Below are positions 59,508 to 64,000 of a stretch of DNA of 64,000 nucleotides, piece after piece. Each line of letters opens with the position of its first letter. Position 1 is the stretch's first letter. The position numbers were made by a program, and so were the translations under genes. The stretch is from Paracoccaceae bacterium (lineage in GTDB: Bacteria > Pseudomonadota > Alphaproteobacteria > Rhodobacterales > Rhodobacteraceae), in NCBI GenBank assembly GCA_024742705.1, contig JANSXZ010000001.1:124001-188000 (forward strand), in the 5' to 3' direction. A model generated the notes under the pieces. The model was not told the origin of the DNA, did not search any database, and worked only from the letters and a program-made list of their open reading frames with translations.

Positions 59508-60245
59508 TTACAGCCCTGCGTCGCGCCGCGCGGCCGCGATCAGGGGGGCGATGCGCCGGGCCCAATGGATCTGGCCCGCGCGGTCGGCGATCAGATCGTT
59601 GCGCAGTTCGATCAGGACATTGGGCCGCCCGTGGGCCAGCGCATGCCGGTCCACCGCGTCGCCCGGCAGATGCCCGGCATAGGGTTCGTTGTCGCCGATG
59701 CACAGATCTGGTTCGGCCCGCAGCCGCGCCAGCAGCGGGTCGGCCAGGCGGCGGTCGTCGGCCGACAGCACACCGACATGCCAGGGCCGCGGGGCGCGGC
59801 CCTGCAATTGCGGCGTGAATGAATGTACCGACACCAGAACCGCGCCGGGCCGCGCCGCCAACCCGGCCAGAGCCGCGTGATAGGGCCGGTGAAACAGCGC
59901 CAGACGCCGCTCGGTCTCATCCGGTCCGGCGTGCCGGTTGCCCGGAATGACCGTGCCGTCATAAAGCTTCATCAACAGGGTGGGATCGTCCTCGCCCCGG
60001 TTCGGATCGATCACCAGCCGCGAGAAATCCGACGCGATCGCGGGCGCGTTCAGCGTTTCGGCCAGCGCCAGTGTCACGCCCATCGCGCCGATATCATAGG
60101 CAATGTGGCGGTTCATGTCGGCATCGGACAGGCCCAGCGTGCCGTTGGCGATGGCCGGCGGCACCCGGTTGGTTGCATGGTCGCAGGTAACGACCCATGC
60201 GCCCGGCCGTTCGGCGCCGTGTATGTGAAAGGGAACGTATGTCAT
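59508..60245 (-). CDS. N-formylglutamate amidohydrolase family protein
   Basis: Hydrolase of 245 residues. Recognisable parts are VVTCDHATNRVPPAI at the start, DIGAMGVTLALAETLNAPAI, SRLVIDPNRGEDDPTLL and VSVHSFTPQL, where H, D and E residues bind a metal. Family members split N-formylglutamate in histidine breakdown, but many Rhodobacteraceae have a short form like this outside hut operons, with unknown substrate. AAGGAG precedes the ATG. It is followed by DUF1244 and divergent from pyruvate kinase. Confidence 0.88.
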   Translation of the reverse strand: MTYVPFHIHGAERPGAWVVTCDHATNRVPPAIANGTLGLSDADMNRHIAYDIGAMGVTLALAETLNAPAIASDFSRLVIDPNRGEDDPTLLMKLYDGTVIPGNRHAGPDETERRLALFHRPYHAALAGLAARPGAVLVSVHSFTPQLQGRAPRPWHVGVLSADDRRLADPLLARLRAEPDLCIGDNEPYAGHLPGDAVDRHALAHGRPNVLIELRNDLIADRAGQIHWARRIAPLIAAARRDAGL

Positions 60246-60413
60246 GCCTGTGTGATCTCCTTGGGCGCAGATTTAAGCGAGTTGCACCGCAAAAGGAATT
60301 GCGGGATAAGCGGTAGACGGATGTTTGCGGTAACGGAAAGATGCTGTAGCGGGTGATCACCGCAGCCGCCGCCAGAGCCGCCATGATGAAACCAGACCCG
60401 AGGACAGCGCCAC

Positions 60414-61859
60414 ATGAGACGCCTTCGCAACGTCAAGATCGTCGCCACACTGGGACCGGCGTCAGACAGCTATGAAATGATCCGCGCGCTGCACGAAGCC
60501 GGCGCGGATGTGTTTCGCCTGAACATGAGCCATGGCAGCCACAGCGAAATCGCGGCGAAACATGCGATTATCCGTCAGGTCGAGGCCGATCTGAACAGCC
60601 CGATCGCGATTCTCGCCGATCTTCAGGGGCCCAAGCTGCGGGTTGGAGCCTTCGCTGCGGGGTCTGAAACCCTGGCCGAAGGGGCGGCTTTCCGGCTTGA
60701 TCTGGATCCGGCGCCGGGCGATGCGACGCGGGTGTGTCTGCCGCACCCCGAGATTTTCGCCGCGCTTGAACCGGGCGCTCATCTTTTGGTCAACGATGGC
60801 AAGATCCGGCTGCGCGTGACCGGCTGCGCCGACGATTCGGCCGATTGCCAGGTGGTGGCGGGGGGTGTGATATCCGACCGCAAGGGCGTGAACGTGCCGG
60901 ATGTGGTGCTGCCGCTGGCGGCGCTGTCGCCCAAGGACCGCAAAGATCTCGAGTTTGTCTGCGATCTGGGGGTGGACTGGCTGGCGCTGAGCTTCGTGCA
61001 GCGCCCGGAAGACGTGACCGAGGCGCGCAAGCTGGCCCGCGGGCGGGCGGCGATCCTGTCGAAGATCGAAAAACCCGCCGCGGTGGACCGGTTCGAAGCG
61101 ATTCTGGACGTGTCCGATGGCATCATGGTGGCGCGGGGGGATCTGGGCGTGGAGCTGCCGGTGCAGGCGGTGCCGCCAATCCAGAAACGGCTGGTGCGCA
61201 AATGCCGGGCGGTGGCCAAGCCGGTGATCGTGGCGACGCAAATGCTCGAATCGATGATCGAAAGCCCGATGCCAACGCGCGCCGAGGTTTCAGATGTGGC
61301 GACGGCGATCTACGAAGGCACCGATGCGATCATGCTGAGCGCGGAATCCGCCGCGGGCCGCTATCCGGTCGAGGCGGTGAGAACCATGGACAACGTCGCC
61401 GCCGAGGTCGAAGCCGATCCGACCTATGCCCAGATCATCGCCGCGTCACGGGGCGGGCGCCAGCATTCGATCGCCGATGGCATCGTCGCGGCGGCGCGGG
61501 AAATCGCCGAAACCACAGATATCAAGGCGATCTGCTGTTTCACCAAGTCCGGCACCACGGCGCTGCTGACGGCGCGCGAGCGGCCGGGCGTGCCGATCAT
61601 CGCATTGACCAGCATGCAGGATACGGCACGGCGGCTGGCGCTGAGCTGGGGCTGCAATTGCGTGATGACCGGCGAGTTGTCGCGCTTCAAGATGGCTGTG
61701 GTCAGTGCGGCGCGCGCGGCGCGGTCCGGCGGTTTCGCCACCGAGACCGATCAGATCGTGGTGACCGCGGGGGTACCGTTCAACGTGACCGGCACCACCA
61801 ACATCCTGCGCGTCGCGCCCTGCGACGAACGCCTGATCTTCAACACGGATCCGGGGTGA
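60414..61859 (+). CDS. pyk: pyruvate kinase
   Basis: Glycolytic enzyme of 481 residues that makes ATP and pyruvate from phosphoenolpyruvate. MRRLRNVKIVATLGPAS and VFRLNMSHGSH open the barrel; the catalytic lysine is in AILSKIEKPAAVD and the metal-binding glutamate/aspartate in GIMVARGDLGVELP. TQMLESMIESPMPTRAEVSD is the family signature, and the C-terminal domain has FTKSGTTALLTARERP, the effector-binding type loop. A GAGGAC site lies upstream. A small membrane protein gene follows after 7 bases. Confidence 0.97.
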   Translation: MRRLRNVKIVATLGPASDSYEMIRALHEAGADVFRLNMSHGSHSEIAAKHAIIRQVEADLNSPIAILADLQGPKLRVGAFAAGSETLAEGAAFRLDLDPAPGDATRVCLPHPEIFAALEPGAHLLVNDGKIRLRVTGCADDSADCQVVAGGVISDRKGVNVPDVVLPLAALSPKDRKDLEFVCDLGVDWLALSFVQRPEDVTEARKLARGRAAILSKIEKPAAVDRFEAILDVSDGIMVARGDLGVELPVQAVPPIQKRLVRKCRAVAKPVIVATQMLESMIESPMPTRAEVSDVATAIYEGTDAIMLSAESAAGRYPVEAVRTMDNVAAEVEADPTYAQIIAASRGGRQHSIADGIVAAAREIAETTDIKAICCFTKSGTTALLTARERPGVPIIALTSMQDTARRLALSWGCNCVMTGELSRFKMAVVSAARAARSGGFATETDQIVVTAGVPFNVTGTTNILRVAPCDERLIFNTDPG

Positions 61860-61866
61860 TCGAACC

Positions 61867-62088
61867 ATGCCACACGATATAGCGCTGGTGCTGGGCGTCG
61901 TGCTGATCTGGCTGGCGGTGCCATCGATGATTTCCGCGCTGGTCGACCGGCGCGCGCCGCGTGTGGCGCTGGGTGTCGCGGCTCTGGGCGTCGTGTTCGT
62001 GGTGCGCGCCATCGCCGTCTGGCCCGGCGCGTTTCACCTGCGCGACTTGCCCGATGCCTTCATCGACGTGCTGGCACGGGTGATCTAG
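61867..62088 (+). CDS. small membrane protein linked to pyruvate kinase
   Basis: Protein of 73 residues with two hydrophobic helices (about 5-26 and 34-54) separated by a basic turn DRRAPR. No family is recognised. It starts 7 bases after the pyk stop codon, so it is surely read from the pyk transcript; no strong ribosome binding site is present and translation may depend on coupling. The coding pattern (GC-rich third positions) supports a true gene. Confidence 0.65.
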   Translation: MPHDIALVLGVVLIWLAVPSMISALVDRRAPRVALGVAALGVVFVVRAIAVWPGAFHLRDLPDAFIDVLARVI

Positions 62089-62156
62089 CGCGCCCGGACC
62101 CTGATGGCCGGTGCTTCCGCTTCCTGTTCCATCTGGGCGCGCGGGGCGATTGGCTC

Positions 62157-62185
62157 TTGCCTTGAGGACGTGGCCTGCGTATACG
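62157..62185 (+). promoter_or_regulatory. probable sigma-70 promoter of rpmI-rplT
   Basis: TTGCCT (62157-62162), 17 bases, TATACG (62180-62185), each hexamer matching 4 of 6 consensus bases with ideal spacing, about 80 bases before rpmI. Confidence 0.5.
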
Positions 62186-62264
62186 CCGCATCCTGAACCG
62201 CGCGACCGGCCAATGTGGCATGCCGAGTCGCGCGCATACCGAACCCAAGTTCAAGGAGACGGAA

Positions 62265-62465
62265 ATGCCCAAGATGAAGACGAAATCGAGCGCGAAGAAG
62301 CGCTTCAAGGTGACCGCGACCGGCAAGGTCATGGCCGGTCAGGCCGGCAAGCGCCACGGCATGATCAAACGGCACAAGAAGTTCATCCGCGACGCCCGCG
62401 GAACCAGCGCCCTGTCCGCCCCTGACGCCAAGATCGTCAAGGGCTACATGCCCTACGACCGCTAA
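62265..62465 (+). CDS. rpmI: 50S ribosomal protein L35
   Basis: Ribosomal protein of 66 residues, opening [20 protein letters not shown] with the typical [12 protein letters not shown] stretch and strongly basic composition. CAAGGAGACGGAA precedes the start. First of the two-gene rpmI-rplT unit; infC, which often leads this operon, is not directly upstream, and the gene appears to have its own promoter. Confidence 0.97.
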   Translation: MPKMKTKSSAKKRFKVTATGKVMAGQAGKRHGMIKRHKKFIRDARGTSALSAPDAKIVKGYMPYDR

Positions 62466-62479
62466 AGGAGGCCACCGCT

Positions 62480-62845
62480 ATGTCCCGTGTCAAAGGTGGT
62501 GTCGTCACCCACGCCCGTCACAAGAAAATCGTCAAGGCCGCCAAAGGCTATTATGGCCGCCGCAAGAACGTGTTCAAGGTCGCGACCCAGGCGGTCGACA
62601 AGGCCAACCAGTACGCAACCCGCGACCGCAAGGCCCGCAAGCGCAACTTCCGCGCGCTGTGGATCCAGCGTATCAACGCCGCGGTGCGCAGCCACGACGA
62701 GGCGCTGACCTATTCGCGCTTCATCAACGGCCTGAATTTGGCCGGCATCGAGGTGGACCGCAAGGTTCTGGCCGATCTCGCCGTGCATGAGCCCGACGCC
62801 TTCGGCGCGATCGTCGCGCAGGCGCAAAAGGCGCTGGCCGCCTGA
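62480..62845 (+). CDS. rplT: 50S ribosomal protein L20
   Basis: Ribosomal protein of 121 residues, [19 protein letters not shown], then [20 protein letters not shown], and [20 protein letters not shown]: all L20 signatures. L20 binds 23S rRNA early in 50S assembly and often represses its own operon. AAAGGAGG lies 14 bases after the rpmI stop and is an almost perfect ribosome binding site. A strong terminator follows at 62908. pheS, the usual next gene, is not present in the following 280 bases. Confidence 0.97.
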   Translation: MSRVKGGVVTHARHKKIVKAAKGYYGRRKNVFKVATQAVDKANQYATRDRKARKRNFRALWIQRINAAVRSHDEALTYSRFINGLNLAGIEVDRKVLADLAVHEPDAFGAIVAQAQKALAA

Positions 62846-62907
62846 TCGGAGCCTTTCGGCCCGCTTGCCGGCGTTTCGCGCGGCGGCGGACAGATATCCG
62901 AACATGA

Positions 62908-62931
62908 CGGGCGACAGGAGACTGTCGCCCG
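62908..62931 (+). terminator. Rho-independent terminator of rpmI-rplT
   Basis: CGGGCGACAG (62908-62917), GAGA tetraloop, CTGTCGCCCG (62922-62931), followed by a T-rich stretch TTGTTCGTTCT. The perfect 10-bp stem with stable tetraloop lies 63 bases after the rplT stop. Confidence 0.85.
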
Positions 62932-63054
62932 TTGTTCGTTCTAACCTGTTGACGTCCCGAAATCCCGGCAAACCGCAGCCCCTTTTGGCCAAGGTGGCAT
63001 TGGTGCAACCGCTCGCGTGCCCCAAATGCAGATGGTAGCGCCTGTTCCTGCTGT

Positions 63055-63092
63055 CCGGAGCCTCCGGCGGGGATATTTTTGGCAAAAGGAAG
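63055..63092. repeat. possible dispersed Rhodobacteraceae intergenic element
   Basis: CCGGAGCCTCCGGCGGGGAT followed by ATTTTTGGCAAAAGGAAG resembles a short sequence (CCTCCGGCGGGnnTATTTTTGG) that I recall at many gene ends in roseobacters. It lies between rplT and the MFS gene. From memory of the lineage, not provable from one copy. The rest of the gap 62932-63122 shows no gene. Confidence 0.3.
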
Positions 63093-63122
63093 GCGGCGCC
63101 GCGCCCGGCGTTACCTGGACTG

Positions 63123-64000
63123 TCACGGGGAAGGATCGAGGGGGCGTTGCGTGAGGGCGACCGCCCCGGCGACCAGCAGCGCGGCCGCGGCGGCCAACAG
63201 GCCGCTTCCGATCGAGCCGGTAAGATCGCCCAGATACCCCGCGCCGATCGGTCCCAGCGTCTGGGAGAAGGCAAAGACCACTGTGAACAGGCTGATCGAT
63301 GCGCCCCATGCGGGTGCCGGCAGGTTTTGCCGGGTAAAGCTGGTGACAGCGCCGGGGGCCATGAACACCGCCAATCCGAAGACCACCGCGGACAGGACGA
63401 GGCCGGGCGCCGAAGGCAGGACAACCGGCAGCACAGAGCCGAAAGCGATGCAGCCCAGAACCATCGCCAGGGGCTGCCCACCGGCAAAGCGGGCGAAGAT
63501 CCCGCGCCATGCAAAGGGCGAGACGCTGATGCACAGGCCCAGCAGCACCCAGACGACCGATGTCAGCGCCGGGCCGATCTGCTGGGCCTGCATCCACGCC
63601 CCGAGAAAGGTGAGATAGACGATGTAGCCTAGCCCGAAGCCGCCATAGCCGACGATTTCGCGCCACATCCGGCGCAGCGGCAGACGCGGGGCCGCGCGCC
63701 ACGGGCTGGGCGGCGGGCGCAGCACTTCCGCGGCCCAGAGCCCCAGCGGGACAAAGCAGAATGACAGGGTTCCGATCGCGATCCAGACCCAGGGCCAGGC
63801 GCCGTTGCCCCAGATGAAAAGCAAAGGCGGCACCACCGCACCTGCCAGGACGATGCCCAGCCCGCCGCCAAAGCCGAACAGGATGGCAATGGCCAGGGCG
63901 TTGCGTCGCGGGTTGTCGTGGAAAAGCTGTGCGGTCAGCACGCCGGCGGTGGAAAACGACATCGCCCCCAGTACACCGGCGGCAACGCGCCAAAGCGTCT
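63123..64000 (-). CDS. MFS transporter (YbfB/YjiJ-like), 5' end outside window
   Basis: Inner-membrane major facilitator protein of which the last 292 codons are in the window. The open frame runs unbroken to the edge (reading WRVAAGVLGAMSFSTAGVLT there), so the ATG at 63962 is internal and not the start. Eight or so hydrophobic helices are visible, including IAILFGFGGGLGIVLAGAVV and VFMAPGAVTSFTRQNLPAP. The YbfB/YjiJ assignment rests on general pattern; substrate unknown. Confidence 0.8.
   Translation of the reverse strand, partial: TLWRVAAGVLGAMSFSTAGVLTAQLFHDNPRRNALAIAILFGFGGGLGIVLAGAVVPPLLFIWGNGAWPWVWIAIGTLSFCFVPLGLWAAEVLRPPPSPWRAAPRLPLRRMWREIVGYGGFGLGYIVYLTFLGAWMQAQQIGPALTSVVWVLLGLCISVSPFAWRGIFARFAGGQPLAMVLGCIAFGSVLPVVLPSAPGLVLSAVVFGLAVFMAPGAVTSFTRQNLPAPAWGASISLFTVVFAFSQTLGPIGAGYLGDLTGSIGSGLLAAAAALLVAGAVALTQRPLDPSP

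Noticed and set aside
62846-63122. tRNA gene or pheS start after rplT
   Set aside because: No TTCGA-type T-loop or cloverleaf and no open frame with PheS motifs; only a terminator and a possible dispersed element are seen.

Overview
The window looks like a chromosomal segment of an alphaproteobacterium of the Rhodobacteraceae (Roseobacter/Rhodobacter group). This rests on the high GC content, frequent 4-bp gene overlaps, AAGGAG ribosome binding sites, a complete PhyR-NepR-EcfG general stress module, a taurine-pyruvate aminotransferase next to a TauR-like MocR regulator, two GcvT-fused flavoproteins, DUF6476 and DUF1244 proteins, and the nth-pfkB-GNAT gene string. I see no rRNA, tRNA, CRISPR array, insertion sequence, phage block or replication origin. 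No gap without a gene exceeds 300 bases; the longest (37249-37534, 38300-38582, 39960-40229, 62846-63122) are 270-286 bases, and 39960-40229 is clearly richer in A+T than its surroundings.

Layout. 1-3.4 kb: a partial NifU-like scaffold, a universal stress protein, a DsbA-type isomerase, a class IV aminotransferase and a secreted PA14-like protein. 3.4-7.4 kb: an arsenate operon (ArsR-ArsC fusion, dedicated GAPDH, ArsJ, then a YdcF-like protein) behind a palindromic operator that overlaps the start codon. 7.5-13.8 kb: a class V PLP enzyme, a MetX-like hydrolase, RpoH, and two RluA-family pseudouridine synthases around a DUF6476/fucosyltransferase pair. 13.9-19.8 kb: an operon of two 813-aa flavoprotein-GcvT enzymes with an MDR oxidoreductase between them. 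20-23.5 kb: LysE exporter with an XRE-cupin regulator carrying two palindromes, then GNAT, PfkB kinase and endonuclease III. 23.7-34.3 kb: DNA repair methyltransferase, OmpA-like lipoprotein, FMN reductase, VOC protein, acyl-CoA hydratase, split MnmC (divergent oxidase and MnmD), DMT transporter, lytic transglycosylase, DapA. 32.9-37.2 kb: TauR-like regulator, small membrane protein, Tpa and a LuxR-type regulator without an adjacent synthase. 37.5-41.9 kb: PPP phosphatase, Wza-like export lipoprotein, sugar transferase, HemF. 42-47.4 kb: the stress island (CsbD, DUF1328, Dps, an endolysin-like lysozyme, PhyR, NepR, EcfG, histidine kinase). 47.5-55.5 kb: a five-gene peptide-type ABC importer whose last gene is a cyclic-nucleotide-type phosphodiesterase, plus a molybdopterin oxidoreductase. 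55.5-59 kb: sitDCBA manganese/iron importer. 59-64 kb: DUF1244, N-formylglutamate amidohydrolase, pyruvate kinase, rpmI-rplT and a partial MFS transporter.

How parts work together. In the stress island, one symmetrical 33-bp element carries an EcfG-type promoter (GGAAC-N17-CGTT) on each strand, driving phyR one way and nepR-ecfG-kinase the other. Similar promoters sit before csbD and DUF1328-dps, so the cluster reads as a regulator next to its own targets. The arsenic operon encodes sensing, arsenate reduction, formation of 1-arseno-3-phosphoglycerate and its export. The taurine segment pairs an aminotransferase with its likely activator and a candidate direct-repeat site. Nothing here is an obviously new defence or mobile system. 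The features most worth a second look are the two-way stress promoter, the leaderless arsRC layout, the paired GcvT flavoproteins, and the tandem palindromes before the XRE-cupin gene.
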